The notes: generated by a model from the letters alone, not told the origin. A DNA stretch of 64,000 nt from Oceanibaculum nanhaiense (GCF_002148795.1 NZ_MPOB01000007.1:100566-164565), one strand, 5' to 3'; shown: positions 45,142 to 55,524, counted from the stretch's first letter. Translations and numbers: made by a program.

Positions 45142-45716
45142 GACAAACCCTCCAGCAGGTCGCGCCCTTCAGCGCCCAGCAATTCGCGCAATTTGCGCCG
45201 GCCCCGCGCCAGCAGCGATTCCAGTGCTTCCTCGCTGATTTCCATCAGCCCGGCCGCCTCGGCCTGGCTCAGCCCTTCGTAATAGCTCAGGATCAGCGCC
45301 GCGCGCTGGCGCTCCGGCAGGCTGTCGAGGGCGTTGCGTACGGCGGCGCCGCGCTCGTCCTCCTCCATCGCCTCGCCGGGCCGGGGGGCGGGATCGACGG
45401 TTTCCGGCGGCTCGTCCATCAGCACCAGCCGGCGGCGGCGCAGCCGGTCATGGGAGAGGTTGAAGGCGACGCGGTAGAGCCAGCTCTTCAGCCCGGCCTC
45501 GCCGGGCCGCCAGGTGGCTGCGTTGTTCCACAGCCGCAGGAAGCTTTCCTGCGCCACATCCTCGGCCTCGGACCGGTCGCCCAGTAACCGCCAGGCGAGC
45601 CGGTGAAGCATGCCGAGATGGCGGTCGAGCAGCAGGGCGAAGGCGGCATCGTCGCCGGCGGCGAGACGCAGGATGAGGCTGTCGTCTGAAGCGTCGGACT
45701 CGTCCGTCTTCTGCAC
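45138..45716 (-). CDS. RNA polymerase ECF-type sigma factor
   Basis: A sigma factor of about 192 residues. Region 2 carries DRHLGMLHRLAWRLLGDRSE and AEDVAQESFLRLWNNAATW. Region 4 carries LPERQRAALILSYYEGLSQAEAAGLM and the recognition helix ISEEALESLLARGRRKLREL. The start is taken as GTG at 45716, which has GGGGATGG upstream; a GTG at 45746 would give ten more residues. It is transcribed with an anti-sigma-like gene and a periplasmic sensor, and comes after an EF-hand gene on the same strand. Confidence 0.88.
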   Translation of the reverse strand: MQKTDESDASDDSLILRLAAGDDAAFALLLDRHLGMLHRLAWRLLGDRSEAEDVAQESFLRLWNNAATWRPGEAGLKSWLYRVAFNLSHDRLRRRRLVLMDEPPETVDPAPRPGEAMEEDERGAAVRNALDSLPERQRAALILSYYEGLSQAEAAGLMEISEEALESLLARGRRKLRELLGAEGRDLLEGLS

Positions 45717-45780
45717 ACGCCATCCCCATTCTGTCGTTCGCCGCACGGCGCCGCTCCTGCCCGATGCCTTGTAGGTAGGA

Positions 45781-46377
45781 TCAGTCGCGCGCGCCCGGCG
45801 CGTCGCCGCGCGGGCCCATCATGTGGCGCCCGTCTCGGAACGTACCATGATGCGGCAGGCCGTCATGCTTGCGTTCGAACCGCGCCTCGCGCAGTTCCTC
45901 CGCCGTCACCACGCCGTCCCAGTTGGCGTCGATCCTGCCGAACATAGAGGCGGGCGAATGGCGCTGCTCGCCGGGTTCGATCTTGCCGTCCTTGTTGCTG
46001 TCCATCCGCTCGAAGCCGCGCTTGGCCATCTCATCCAGCCGCGCCGCCATCATCGAGCGGAACTCGTCCTGCGACAAGGCGCCATCCTTGTCGGCATCGA
46101 AGCTGGCGAACCGGGCCTCGTGTGCGGCCTTGACCTCCGCGCGGGTGATCTGGCCGTCCTTGTTGGCGTCGAAACGCTCCAGCATGTGCTGGACGCGCTG
46201 CTCGCCACGCTCCTTCTGATCGGCGCTCATCTTGCCCTGGCGCATGTCGTTTACCGCATGGGCGATGCCGGGCAGGGCGGAAAAGGCGCCGAGCGTGACA
46301 CCGAGTGCGACCGCGCCGAGCAGGGCGATACGCAGGGTGGTGCGGGGGGTCCGCTTGCGTGTGTTGGAAGTGGTCAT
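45781..46377 (-). CDS. exported EF-hand calcium-binding protein
   Basis: A 198-residue protein with an N-terminal signal-like hydrophobic segment after basic residues (RKRTPRTTLRIALLGAVALG) and four EF-hand loops: DANKDGQITRAE, DADKDGALSQDE, DSNKDGKIEPGE and DANWDGVVTAEE. It is likely periplasmic. A role as Ca2+ buffer or sensor next to an ECF sigma system is inferred. The ATG at 46377 gives the signal peptide; a longer start would bury it. Confidence 0.85.
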   Translation of the reverse strand: MTTSNTRKRTPRTTLRIALLGAVALGVTLGAFSALPGIAHAVNDMRQGKMSADQKERGEQRVQHMLERFDANKDGQITRAEVKAAHEARFASFDADKDGALSQDEFRSMMAARLDEMAKRGFERMDSNKDGKIEPGEQRHSPASMFGRIDANWDGVVTAEELREARFERKHDGLPHHGTFRDGRHMMGPRGDAPGARD

Positions 46378-46428
46378 GGGGGTAGTCCTTTCGTGTAGGG
46401 GGCGGTCCGTTTCTCCTGGACCTGCCCT

Positions 46429-46453
46429 ATACACGCAGGGGCGGCTTATTTCC
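46429..46453 (-). promoter_or_regulatory. possible ECF-type promoter upstream of the EF-hand and sigma genes
   Basis: Minus strand: GGAAATAA (46446-46453) then CGTGTAT (46429-46435), overlapping TATAGG, about 55 bases before the EF-hand ATG. The GGAAa -35 type suits an ECF sigma, but the spacing is short for the classical pattern, so this is tentative. Confidence 0.3.
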
Positions 46454-46480
46454 GTCGCGGCGTCTTCTAGCGCCCTTACC

Positions 46481-48298
46481 TCAGCGCCGGCCGAACAGCC
46501 TTTCGATATCGGCCAGCTTCAGCTCGACATAGGTCGGCCGGCCATGGTTGCACTGGCCGGAATGCGGCGTCGCCTCCATCTGGCGCAGCAGCGCGCTCAT
46601 CTCCTCGGCGTTCAGCCGGCGGCCGGCGCGCACCGATCCGTGGCAGGCCATGGTGCCGCAGACATGCGCCAGCCGGTCCTCCAGCGTCAGCGCCTGATCC
46701 CATTCGGCGAGGTCATCGGCGAGGTCGCGCACCAGCCCGGCGGCGTTGGTCTGGCCGAGCAGCACAGGCACCTCGCGCACCACCACGGCGCCGGGACCGA
46801 AAGCCTCAATGACAAGGCCAAGCCGGGCCAGATCCTCGGCGCGGGCTGTCAGCCGCTCGACCGCGGCTTCCTCCAGCTCCACCACTTCGGGCAGCAGCAG
46901 CGTCTGGCGCTTCACGCCGTCGCGCGCCAGCGCCTCCTTCATGCGCTCATAGACCAGCCGTTCATGCGCCGCATGCTGATCGACGATGACGATGCCATCG
47001 GCTGTCTGGGCGACGATATAGGTGCCGTGCAGCTGCGCTGTCGGCACGCCCAGCGGCAGATTGACGGCCGGCGATGCGTCGGGGACGGGCACCGGCCGGG
47101 CGGCGGGCTGCGCGTCCAGGCCGGGTAGCGGCGCATGATAATCATGCAGCGCTTCCGCCAACGCGCCCCCCTGTGCTGCCGGCGCGTAAGGCATGGGATA
47201 GGCATAGGCCGGACTGCGCCAGCCCTGCGGCCCCATTCCCGGTCCTTCATTTCGGAAAGCACCCAGCGCCGCCGCCGAGACGGTGGTGGAGGCGCGGTGC
47301 CCGGCCTCGGCCAGCGCGTGCTTCAGGGCGGAGACGATCAGGCCACGCACCAGCCCGGCTTCGCGGAAGCGCACCTCCGCCTTGGCCGGATGCACGTTCA
47401 CATCCACCGCTTCCGGCGGCACTTCTAGGAACAGCGCGAGCAGCGGATGCCGGTCGTGCGACAGGAAATCCTGATAGGCCCCGCGCACCGCGCCCTGCAG
47501 CAGCCGGTCCTTCACCGGCCTTCCATTCACGAAAAGATACTGCATCTGCGCATTGCCGCGATTGAGCGTCGGCAGCCCGGCATAGCCGGTCAGGTGCAGA
47601 CCTTCGCGGGTGGCGTCGATGCGCAGCGCATTCTCGGCGAAGGAATCGCCCATGATCGCAGCCAGCCGGCGCAGTCTTATATCGAATAGCTCGCCCTGTC
47701 CGGCGGCCAGCTTCACGGAGCTGCGCGTGCCGTCGCCCAGCGTGAAGCCGACATGCGGGTGTGCCATGGCAAGACGGTTCAGCACATCGACCGCCTGGCC
47801 ATATTCGGCGCGCGGCGTCTTCAGGAATTTCAGCCGTGCCGGCGTGGCGTAGAACAGGTCACGCACCTCGACCCGCGTGCCCGGCGGATGGGCGGCGGGT
47901 TCGACCGGCAGCTTGCGCCCGCCCTCGATGGCGATCTTCCAGGCGCTGTCGGAACCCGCCTTGCGCGAGGTGAGGGAAAGCCGGCTGACCGCGCCGATGG
48001 AAGGCAGCGCCTCGCCCCGGAAGCCGAGCGAGGCTATGCGCACCAGATCATCGTCCGGCAGCTTCGAGGTGGCGTGCCGCTCGACCGCCAGTTCCAGCTC
48101 GTCGGATGTCATGCCGAAACCGTCGTCGCTGACCGAGATCAGCGATTGCCCGCCATCGCGCAGGATCACGTCGATATGTGTCGCCCCGGCGTCCAGCGCG
48201 TTCTCGACCAGCTCCTTCACGGCGCTGGCCGGGCGCTCCACCACCTCGCCGGCGGCGATCTGGTTGACCAATATGTCGGGCAGGCGGCGGATGGCCAT
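46481..48298 (-). CDS. mutL: DNA mismatch repair protein MutL
   Basis: MutL, 605 residues. N-terminal GHKL ATPase motifs: [20 protein letters not shown], the DGFGM ATP lid and [16 protein letters not shown]. The C-terminal domain has the endonuclease metal motif [12 protein letters not shown] (DQHA-x2-E-x4-E) and the ACHGSV and CNHGRP motifs. MutL therefore nicks DNA itself, as expected in bacteria without MutH. It is followed by the EF-hand gene, 104 bases away on the same strand. Confidence 0.96.
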   Translation of the reverse strand: MAIRRLPDILVNQIAAGEVVERPASAVKELVENALDAGATHIDVILRDGGQSLISVSDDGFGMTSDELELAVERHATSKLPDDDLVRIASLGFRGEALPSIGAVSRLSLTSRKAGSDSAWKIAIEGGRKLPVEPAAHPPGTRVEVRDLFYATPARLKFLKTPRAEYGQAVDVLNRLAMAHPHVGFTLGDGTRSSVKLAAGQGELFDIRLRRLAAIMGDSFAENALRIDATREGLHLTGYAGLPTLNRGNAQMQYLFVNGRPVKDRLLQGAVRGAYQDFLSHDRHPLLALFLEVPPEAVDVNVHPAKAEVRFREAGLVRGLIVSALKHALAEAGHRASTTVSAAALGAFRNEGPGMGPQGWRSPAYAYPMPYAPAAQGGALAEALHDYHAPLPGLDAQPAARPVPVPDASPAVNLPLGVPTAQLHGTYIVAQTADGIVIVDQHAAHERLVYERMKEALARDGVKRQTLLLPEVVELEEAAVERLTARAEDLARLGLVIEAFGPGAVVVREVPVLLGQTNAAGLVRDLADDLAEWDQALTLEDRLAHVCGTMACHGSVRAGRRLNAEEMSALLRQMEATPHSGQCNHGRPTYVELKLADIERLFGRR

Positions 48299-48305
48299 GG
48301 CGGCG

Positions 48306-49607
48306 TCAGCCCATCGCGGCGAGGTAGTCGCGGGTCAGCACCTTGCCCTCCTCGACGGCGGGCTGGTCGAACGGGTCGATGTCCAGCAGGTGTGCGGCGA
48401 TGATGGTCTCCAGCATGAAATGCATCATCAGCGCGCCCAGCGTGCCCTCATCCACCTTGTCGATATGGATCAGCCGCGTCGGGCGCTGGTTGCGGATCAG
48501 CGTCTCGGCGGTGGCGCGCTGCTCGGCATCCAGCAAATCGCCCATGGTGCGGCCGCGCAGATATTCCGGCGTCGTCTCGCCGGCCACCCCGTCGGCAATG
48601 CGCGGGCCAGTGCCTGCCACCTTGCCCAGGATGAGGGTGAACATCTTGTCGGCCGGGCCGGCCAGATAGAGCTGCAGCTGGCTGTGCTGATCGACCGTGC
48701 CCAGGGCGTTCACCGGCGTCGTGCCATTGCCGTCCTTGCCCAGGCTTTCCGCCCAGAGCTGCCGGTACCAGAAGCTGAGGTCGTTCAGCTGGTCGAGATA
48801 GGGCATCAGCACGGTCTGGGCCGCCCCCCGGCTGTCGGCCAGCAGCAGCGACAGCGCCGCGCCCACCGCCGGCGGGCAGTCCATCGGGTCTTTTGCGGCG
48901 AAGGCGGTGTCCAGCACCGACTGCGCGCCCTGGCGCAGCGCGCGGACATCCAGCCCGGCGATCAGCGCCGGCAGCATGCCGACGCAGGACAGCACGGCAT
49001 AGCGCCCGCCGACTTTCGGATCATGGTCGATGGTCGGGATGCCATAGCGCTGGGCGAGCTTGCGCAGTGGGTTCTCGGTCTTCTCGGTGATCGCGGTGAC
49101 ATGCGCGGCGACGCCATCCTCGCCGACCGCCAGCACCAGCGGTTCCAGGCAGGTGAGGAACTGCATCAGCGTTTCCGATGTGCCGCCGGATTTGGAGATG
49201 ACGATGATGCCGGTACGCTTGAAATCGACGGCGGCAAACAGCGCCTGGAAGCTCGCGGGATCGACATTGTCCATGAAATGCAGGCGCGGCGTACCCTCGG
49301 GCGGGCCGAAACCCTTGTCGGCGAGGCGGTAGAGCGTGCGCCCGCCGAGGCTGGAACCGCCAGTGCCCAGCACGATCACATCGGCGAAGCGGGCGCGGTA
49401 GTCGGCGGCGATAGCCTCCAGTGCGGGCAGATCGTCGGTGCGCGCCGGCAGGCGTAGCAGCGGCAGGCTGCCGTCCTTGTGCCACTGCCGCAGCGTCGCC
49501 AGCGCTGGTGCCGCCAGCGCCACGCGGCGGCCGAGCTCGCTGTCGCGCGGGCCGGCCGGGCCGATACGCCCCGACAGGCAGCCCGCAATATCTTGTGTGT
49601 AGAACAT
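48306..49607 (-). CDS. pgi: glucose-6-phosphate isomerase
   Basis: Pgi, 433 residues, interconverts glucose 6-phosphate and fructose 6-phosphate. It shows [20 protein letters not shown] with the sugar-phosphate loop, [15 protein letters not shown], and [19 protein letters not shown], with the catalytic His and Gln in VDQHSQLQ. It is shorter than the E. coli enzyme (549), as in some other alphaproteobacteria. It precedes mutL by 7 bases, so may be co-transcribed. Confidence 0.92.
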   Translation of the reverse strand: MFYTQDIAGCLSGRIGPAGPRDSELGRRVALAAPALATLRQWHKDGSLPLLRLPARTDDLPALEAIAADYRARFADVIVLGTGGSSLGGRTLYRLADKGFGPPEGTPRLHFMDNVDPASFQALFAAVDFKRTGIIVISKSGGTSETLMQFLTCLEPLVLAVGEDGVAAHVTAITEKTENPLRKLAQRYGIPTIDHDPKVGGRYAVLSCVGMLPALIAGLDVRALRQGAQSVLDTAFAAKDPMDCPPAVGAALSLLLADSRGAAQTVLMPYLDQLNDLSFWYRQLWAESLGKDGNGTTPVNALGTVDQHSQLQLYLAGPADKMFTLILGKVAGTGPRIADGVAGETTPEYLRGRTMGDLLDAEQRATAETLIRNQRPTRLIHIDKVDEGTLGALMMHFMLETIIAAHLLDIDPFDQPAVEEGKVLTRDYLAAMG

Positions 49608-49716
49608 AAAAAAACACCATTAATAGGTAAACTGTAGGGTAGCAAGCTGCCGGCCCGCCGCCAAGGGGGGCTGGGGAGGCGGAGGGGGTTGCTCGATAAT
49701 TGGCCGCCCCACCTTA

Positions 49717-49748
49717 CGTCATGCCCGGGCTTGTCCCAGGGGTGACGG
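49717..49748. repeat. short palindromic repeat, CGTCA...TGACG family
   Basis: CGTCATGCCCGGGCTTGTCC begins a 32-base element ending CAGGGGTGACGG. Outer arms CGTCA / TGACG pair, and GCCCGGG opposes cccagg imperfectly. Same family as the elements at 55723 and 62285, but lacking the central stem. Confidence 0.6.
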
Positions 49749-49796
49749 TCACAGGAACAAGTCTATAACGGCGCAAACGCGCCGAAAGCTCCCGCT

Positions 49797-51149
49797 TCAG
49801 GATTCCTGCTTCGGCGCCGGCTTCGTCGCGGTGACGCCCTCGGGCTGGCCGACGATGACGAAGGTCAACGCCTTCGGGTCGAACAGGCTGGCGGAGAGAC
49901 GTTTCAGATCGTCCATCGTCACCGCCTCGATCAGGCCGGCGCGGCGTTCCAGATAATCGATGCCCAGCTTCTCGCGCTGGATCGCCACCAGCATGGAGGC
50001 GATGCGGCCAGAGCCATCCAGCGACAGCCAGTAGGAACCGGTAAGGTACGCCTTGGCGTCTGCCACCTCTGCCTCGGTCGGCCCGTCGCCGGCCATGCGC
50101 TGCCATTCGGCGCGCACCAGGGCGATGGATTCCGCGACCCGCGCATTGGCGGTGCCGACGCTGCCGACGATGGCCGCCGAATGGTCCATCGGCGTCAGGC
50201 CGGCGGAGACGGAATAGGCGAGGCCGCGCTTTTCCCGGATCTCCTCGGTCAGGCGGGAGCCGAAACCGCCGCCCATGATCTCCATCAGGATGGCGGCGGC
50301 GAAATAGTCGGGATCGTCGCGCTTCAGCCCGCGCTGGCCGAACAGCACCGTGCTTTGCGGCATGGTGCGGTCGATGACCATGAGGTCGCCGGCGAAGGCC
50401 GGCTGGATCTCGGGGATTTCCGGCAGGCTTGCCGTGGCAGGCAGGGTGCCGAAGATGCGGTCAAGCGCCGGGGCCAGCTCTTCCGGCGTGATGTCGCCGA
50501 CCACACCGACCAGAAGATTGGCGCGGGAGAAGCGCTGTCCGACCGCCTGCTTCAGGTCGTCGGCGGTCAGCGTGGCGACAGACTCGGGCGTACCGCTGCC
50601 GCGCCGTCCATAGGGGTGATCGGGATAGGCGCTGGTCCAGAAGGCGCGGCTGGCGATGCTGCCGGGCTGCTCGCGCTCGCGTTTCAGACCGACCAGCATC
50701 TGGCCGCGTACCCGCTGCACCGGCTCAAGATCGAAGCGCGGCTGGGTCAGCGCCAGGCGCAGCATCTCGAACGCCGTGTCGCGGTTCTCGGTCAGGGTGC
50801 GCAGCCCGCCGCTGATGCCGTCCTGGCTGGCGGAGAATCCCAGCGAGATCGACAAATCGGCCAGCTTCTTCTGGAAGGCCTGGCTGTCCATGTCGCCGGC
50901 GCCTTCGGTCAGCAGGTCGGCGGTCATGCCGGCCAGCCCGGCCTTGCCGTCGGGGTCGGCGGTGGCGCCAGCGCCCCGGAAGCCGGCTTCCAGCGCGATG
51001 ATCGGGTTGGAATGGTCCTCGACCAGCCAGGCCTCGATGCCGCCGGGGCTGACCACACGCTTGATCTCGATGGCGTGGGCCGGCGCGGCGAAGAGGGCGA
51101 AGGCCAGCAGCGGGAGGATGGCGAGCAGACGGGAAAGATGGGTCCGCAT
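49797..51149 (-). CDS. M16 family peptidase-like protein, non-catalytic
   Basis: A 450-residue exported M16 (insulinase) homolog with a signal peptide (LLAILPLLAFALFAAPAHA). The region where active members have HxxEH reads GLAGMTADLLTEGAG, so the zinc site is missing. The second M16 domain has SVSAGLTPMDHSAAIVGSVG. It is the partner of the active peptidase encoded just upstream on the same strand, resembling heterodimeric M16B pairs in which one subunit is inactive. Probably periplasmic. Confidence 0.88.
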   Translation of the reverse strand: MRTHLSRLLAILPLLAFALFAAPAHAIEIKRVVSPGGIEAWLVEDHSNPIIALEAGFRGAGATADPDGKAGLAGMTADLLTEGAGDMDSQAFQKKLADLSISLGFSASQDGISGGLRTLTENRDTAFEMLRLALTQPRFDLEPVQRVRGQMLVGLKREREQPGSIASRAFWTSAYPDHPYGRRGSGTPESVATLTADDLKQAVGQRFSRANLLVGVVGDITPEELAPALDRIFGTLPATASLPEIPEIQPAFAGDLMVIDRTMPQSTVLFGQRGLKRDDPDYFAAAILMEIMGGGFGSRLTEEIREKRGLAYSVSAGLTPMDHSAAIVGSVGTANARVAESIALVRAEWQRMAGDGPTEAEVADAKAYLTGSYWLSLDGSGRIASMLVAIQREKLGIDYLERRAGLIEAVTMDDLKRLSASLFDPKALTFVIVGQPEGVTATKPAPKQES

Positions 51150-51182
51150 TGTCTGATCCTTGTTTGGGCTTAGCTGGCGGGC

Positions 51183-52532
51183 TTAGCTTGCGGGTTTGGG
51201 GCGCAAGATGCCGGTCACCGATTGTTCGGGGCGCAGCACGGCGCGCGCGGCCGCCTCCACCTGGTCGCGGGTCACCGCCTCAATGCGCGCCGGCCAGGCT
51301 TCCACATCCTCCAGCGTCTGGCCGGTGGCGAGCGCCCGGCCGATCACATTGGCGGGGCCGCGGATGCTGTCGCGGGCGAACACCGCATCGGCGCGCAGAC
51401 GCTGCTTGGCGTCGGCGATTTCCTGGTCGGTCACGCCAGATTCCAGCAATGCTGCGATCTCCGCGTCGATGGCGGCTTCCACCCGTTCCACCTCCACGCC
51501 GGGTTTCGGCGAGCCGTAGAAGCCGAGATTGCCCGGCCCCAGCGCGTCGGCGCTGTAATAGGCGCCGGCGGAAGCGGCGATGCCGTCGCCGATCACCAGA
51601 CGGCGGTAGAGCCGGCTGGTCGGCCCGCCGGACAGGATCTCCGCCAGCACGTCCAGTGCGTCGGCATGCTCGCTGTCACCCCAGACATAGGAGGGGGCGA
51701 GATACTGGCGGGAGAAGCTGGGCTGCTGCACGCGGGCGTCGCTCAGCTCCAGCCGGCGGGCGGCCTGCTGCGGCGGCTCATTCACGCGGTCGCGCGGGGC
51801 GATCTCGCGGCGCGGGATCGGGCCGTAATATTTCTCGGCCAGCGGGCGGACCTGCTCCACCGTCACATCGCCGGCGATCACCACGAAGGCGTTATTCGGC
51901 ACGTACCAGCGCTTGTACCAGTCCAGCGCGTCCTGGGTGGAGAGCGTGCGCATCTCCGATTCCCAGCCGATGATCGGGATACGGTAGGGGTGGTGCAGAT
52001 ATTGCGCGGCGCGCATCTGCTCACCCAGGATGGCGCTGGGGTTGTTGTCGATACGCTGGCGGCGTTCCTCCAGAATCACATCGCGTTCCGGCAGCACCAC
52101 CGTGTCGGTCAGCGCCAGATTGGCCATGCGGTCGGCCTCCAGCTTCATCATCAGTTCCAGCCGGTCGGCGGCGACGGTCTGGAAGTAGGCGGTGTAGTCC
52201 CAGGAGGTGAAGGCGTTGTCCTGGCCGCCATTGCGGTTGACGATGCGGCTGAACTCGCCGGGGGCCAGATCGCCGGTGCCGCGGAACATCAGATGCTCCA
52301 GGAAATGCGCGATGCCTGACTTGCCGCGCTGCTCGTCGGCCGATCCGGTGCGGTACCAGACCATATGGGTGACGACCGGGATACGGTGGTTCTCCACCAC
52401 GATCACCTGCAACCCGTTTTCCAGCGTGAAGCTCTTCGGATTGAAGACGGCGGCCCGGCCTGGGGAGGCGGCAACCAGCAGCAGCGCCAGCACGGCACAG
52501 AGGTGGAGAAGGATGGGTCTCGGCAGGGTCAT
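51183..52532 (-). CDS. M16 family zinc peptidase (catalytic subunit)
   Basis: A 449-residue exported M16B peptidase. The zinc motif HFLEHLMFRGT (HxxEH, about residues 81-91) and the distal Glu in LEADRMANLALTD are present. Signal peptide: LHLCAVLALLLVAASPGRA. The second domain has YYGPIPRREIAPRD and the substrate-binding WGDSEHADALDVLAEIL. Located before the non-catalytic partner, with 33 bases between, as one operon. It probably degrades peptides in the periplasm. Confidence 0.92.
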   Translation of the reverse strand: MTLPRPILLHLCAVLALLLVAASPGRAAVFNPKSFTLENGLQVIVVENHRIPVVTHMVWYRTGSADEQRGKSGIAHFLEHLMFRGTGDLAPGEFSRIVNRNGGQDNAFTSWDYTAYFQTVAADRLELMMKLEADRMANLALTDTVVLPERDVILEERRQRIDNNPSAILGEQMRAAQYLHHPYRIPIIGWESEMRTLSTQDALDWYKRWYVPNNAFVVIAGDVTVEQVRPLAEKYYGPIPRREIAPRDRVNEPPQQAARRLELSDARVQQPSFSRQYLAPSYVWGDSEHADALDVLAEILSGGPTSRLYRRLVIGDGIAASAGAYYSADALGPGNLGFYGSPKPGVEVERVEAAIDAEIAALLESGVTDQEIADAKQRLRADAVFARDSIRGPANVIGRALATGQTLEDVEAWPARIEAVTRDQVEAAARAVLRPEQSVTGILRPKPAS

Positions 52533-52630
52533 GGCGCCTTTTCCTCGGGGGTCGGGACGGTAAGGTGATCCAGCCCGATCAATATGGCCCGATGATGGCG
52601 CGGCGGCGAGGTGTGCGTACTAGGTTAGGG

Positions 52631-52664
52631 AAATAAAAACGCGGCGGCCGAGAGGACCGCCGCG
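52631..52664 (-). terminator. intrinsic terminator of the serC-serA operon
   Basis: Minus strand: CGCGGCGG (52657-52664) / CCGCCGCG (52640-52647) 8-bp stem, followed by TTTTTATTT. It lies just past the serA stop codon (52689). Confidence 0.85.
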
Positions 52665-52688
52665 CCATGCTTTCGGAATGCCGAAAGG

Positions 52689-54266
52689 TCAGAAGCTCAG
52701 CAGCTCGGCGCGGATGACGCCGGGCAGGGCGCGGATGCGCTGCAGCATCGCGTCATCGACCGCGCCGTCGATATCGACCAGCGACAGGGCGACGCCACCC
52801 TTCTCGGTGCGGCCGAGATAGAAGCTGGCGATGTTGATGCCGGCCTCGCCCAGCGCGTTGCCCAGCTTGCCGATGAAGCCCGGCTCGTCGCGGTTGCGGA
52901 CATACAGCATGGTGGCGCCGAAATCGGCTTCCATGCTGATGCCGCGCACCTCGACCAGGCGCGGCGCACGGCCACCGAACAGCGTGCCGGCGACGGTGCG
53001 GGTCTGCGAGCCATCGGTGGTGGTCACCCGCACCAGCGTCTGGTAGTCGCAGTCGCGGTCATGCGCGGTCAGGCTGACGGCGATGTCGCGCTGGCGGGCG
53101 AAGCTGGGTGCGTTCACCATGTTCACGCTGTCGCTGATCGGCTTCATCAGCCCGGCCAGTGCGGCGGCCAGGATCGGCTTGCTGTTCAGCGTGGCGGCAT
53201 GGCCTTCCAGCTCCACCGTCACCTGGCCGATGCCCTCGACGGTGAGCTGGCCCAGCATGCTGCCGAGATATTCGGCCAGCTGCATGTAGGGCTTCAGCTT
53301 CGGCGCATCCTCGGCGGAAACCGACGCCACGTTCACGGCATTGGAGATCGCGCCGGTCAGCAGATAGTCGGCCATCTGCTCGGCGACCTGCAGCGCGACA
53401 TTCTCCTGCGCTTCCGAGGTGGCGGCGCCGAGATGCGGCGTGACCACCACATTCGCCATGCCGAACAGCGGGTTCTCTTTCGCCGGCTCGACCTCGAATA
53501 CGTCCAGCGCGGCACCGGCGACATGGCCGGATTTCAGCGCTGCCTTCAGCGCCGATTCGTCGATCAGCCCGCCGCGCGCGCAATTGACGATGCGCACGCC
53601 CTGCTTGGTCTTGGCGATGTTCTCGGCGTTCAGGACATTGCGGGTGGAATCGGTCAGCGGCGTGTGCAGGGTGATGAAGTCGGCACGGGCCAGCAGCTCG
53701 TCCAGATCCACCTTCTCGATACCGAGATCGAGCGCGCGCTCGTCGCTGAGGAAGGGATCGAAGCCGATCACCTTCATCTTCAGCCCCTGCGCGCGATCGA
53801 TGACGATCGAGCCGATATTGCCGCAGCCGATGACGCCCAGCGTCTTGCCGAACAGCTCCACGCCCATGAAGCGGTTCTTTTCCCACTTGCCGGCATGGGT
53901 GGAGGCGTTGGCCTCCGGAATCTGCCGGGCCAGCGCCATCATCATGGAGATGGCGTGTTCCGCCGTGGTGATGGAATTGCCGAACGGCGTGTTCATGACG
54001 ACCACGCCCTTCCTGGTGGCGGCCGGCACATCGACATTATCGACGCCGATGCCGGCGCGGCCGATCACCTTCAGCCCACCGGCCTTTTCCAGCACGGCTT
54101 CCGTCACCTTGGTGGCGGAGCGGATGGCGAGGCCATCGTAATTGCCGATGACGGAGACCAGCTCGTCGGCCTTCATGCCGGGCTTGTAATCCACCTCGAT
54201 CCCGCGCTCGCGGAAAATATCGACGGCGCGCTCCGACAGGGCATCGGAAATCAGAACCTTGGGCAT
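52689..54266 (-). CDS. serA: D-3-phosphoglycerate dehydrogenase
   Basis: SerA, 525 residues, first step of serine synthesis (3-phosphoglycerate to 3-phosphohydroxypyruvate). It has VIGCGNIGSIVIDRAQGLKM (NAD-binding), RIVNCARGGLIDESAL, catalytic Arg-Glu-His residues with VVVTPHLGAATSEAQENVA, the intervening domain (about 315-450), and the C-terminal ACT domain with NRDEPGFIGKLGNALGEAGI, which can bind serine for feedback. Downstream of serC in one operon. Confidence 0.96.
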   Translation of the reverse strand: MPKVLISDALSERAVDIFRERGIEVDYKPGMKADELVSVIGNYDGLAIRSATKVTEAVLEKAGGLKVIGRAGIGVDNVDVPAATRKGVVVMNTPFGNSITTAEHAISMMMALARQIPEANASTHAGKWEKNRFMGVELFGKTLGVIGCGNIGSIVIDRAQGLKMKVIGFDPFLSDERALDLGIEKVDLDELLARADFITLHTPLTDSTRNVLNAENIAKTKQGVRIVNCARGGLIDESALKAALKSGHVAGAALDVFEVEPAKENPLFGMANVVVTPHLGAATSEAQENVALQVAEQMADYLLTGAISNAVNVASVSAEDAPKLKPYMQLAEYLGSMLGQLTVEGIGQVTVELEGHAATLNSKPILAAALAGLMKPISDSVNMVNAPSFARQRDIAVSLTAHDRDCDYQTLVRVTTTDGSQTRTVAGTLFGGRAPRLVEVRGISMEADFGATMLYVRNRDEPGFIGKLGNALGEAGINIASFYLGRTEKGGVALSLVDIDGAVDDAMLQRIRALPGVIRAELLSF

Positions 54267-54311
54267 CGTCTTCCTATTCTTCCTTAGTAGCGATTAGGGC
54301 AGCAGTGGGTA

Positions 54312-55475
54312 TCAGGCGGCCTTGGCGGCCTCGGTCTTCACCTGGGCGTAGGCCCAGTCGAGCCAGGGCAGCAAAGCCTCGATATCGGATGTCTCGACGG
54401 TGGCGCCGCCCCAGATGCGCAGGCCGGCCGGCGCATCGCGATAGGCGCCGATGTCATAGCCCGCACCCTCGGCCTCGACCAGCGCGGCCAGTTTCTTGGC
54501 GGCAGCGGCCTGCGCCTCGGCGGGCAGGGCGGTGAACCAGGCATCCTTGATGACGAGGCAGATCGAGGTGCTGGAGCGGGTTTCCGCCGTCTCCGGCAGG
54601 AAGGCGGCCCAGTCGCTCTTTTCGACCCAGGCCTCGACGGCCTTCAGATTGGCCTGGCTTCGGGCGATCAGCCCCTTCAGCCCGCCGATGCTCTCGGCCC
54701 AGCGCAGCGCGTCGATCTGGTCCTCAACGCAGAGCATGGAGGGCGTGTTGATGGTCTCGCCCTTGAAGATGCCCTCGTTCAGCTTGCCGTTCTTGGTCAT
54801 GCGGAACAGCTTGGGCAGCGGCCAGGCCGGCTTGTAGCTCTCCAGCCGCTCGACGGCGCGCGAGGAAAGGATCAGCATGCCGTGCTGCGCCTCGCCGCCC
54901 AGCACCTTCTGCCAGGAATAGGTGACGGCATCCAGCTTGTCCCAGGGCAGGTCCATGGCGAAGGCGGCGGAGGTGGCGTCGCACAGCGTCAGCCCCTTAC
55001 GGTCGGCGGGGATCCAGTCGCCGTTCGGCACGCGCACGCCCGAGGTCGTGCCGTTCCAGGTGAACACCACATCGCGGGCGAAATCGACCTGCCCGAGGTC
55101 CGGCAGCTTGCCGTAATCGGCCTCGATGACGCGCACATCGTCCAGCTTCAACTGCTTCAGGATGTCGGTGACCCAGCCGGCGCCGAAGCTCTCCCACGCC
55201 AGCGCATCGACGCCGCGCGCACCCAGCAGCGTCCACATCGCCATCTCGAAGGCGCCGGTGTCGGAGGCCGGTACAATGCCGATGCGCCAGTCCGCCGGCA
55301 CGCCCAGGATGGCGCGGGTGCGGTCGATCACCTCGGCCAGCTTGGCCTTGCCCAGCTTGGCGCGGTGCGAGCGCGCCAGCGCTGCATCCGTCAGCGCGTC
55401 GGGCGACCAGCCGGGGCGCTTGGCGCAGGGGCCGGAGGAAAAATACGGGACAACGGGGCGCGTGGTCGGCTTCAT
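54312..55475 (-). CDS. serC: phosphoserine aminotransferase
   Basis: SerC, 387 residues, converts 3-phosphohydroxypyruvate to phosphoserine with glutamate and PLP. It starts [20 protein letters not shown] and belongs to the longer alphaproteobacterial/archaeal-type SerC group. [20 protein letters not shown] has the PLP-binding Lys, and [19 protein letters not shown] the ligand site. First gene of serC-serA; a short leader and promoter lie upstream. Confidence 0.93.
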   Translation of the reverse strand: MKPTTRPVVPYFSSGPCAKRPGWSPDALTDAALARSHRAKLGKAKLAEVIDRTRAILGVPADWRIGIVPASDTGAFEMAMWTLLGARGVDALAWESFGAGWVTDILKQLKLDDVRVIEADYGKLPDLGQVDFARDVVFTWNGTTSGVRVPNGDWIPADRKGLTLCDATSAAFAMDLPWDKLDAVTYSWQKVLGGEAQHGMLILSSRAVERLESYKPAWPLPKLFRMTKNGKLNEGIFKGETINTPSMLCVEDQIDALRWAESIGGLKGLIARSQANLKAVEAWVEKSDWAAFLPETAETRSSTSICLVIKDAWFTALPAEAQAAAAKKLAALVEAEGAGYDIGAYRDAPAGLRIWGGATVETSDIEALLPWLDWAYAQVKTEAAKAA

Positions 55476-55522
55476 GGCGGGGTTCCCCTATTTTCGGTGC
55501 CGCTAATGGAGGCGGTTGCGGG
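55476..55522 (-). promoter_or_regulatory. candidate serC-type leader RNA
   Basis: The leader of about 47 bases between the predicted serC promoter and the ATG has a small stem CCGC / GCGG (CCGCCTCCATTAGCGG). A GGGGAACCCC palindrome follows directly before the start codon, overlapping the ribosome site. This fits the published serC leader motif of alphaproteobacteria in position and general form. A full secondary-structure match was not made. Confidence 0.45.
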
Positions 55523-55524
55523 CG

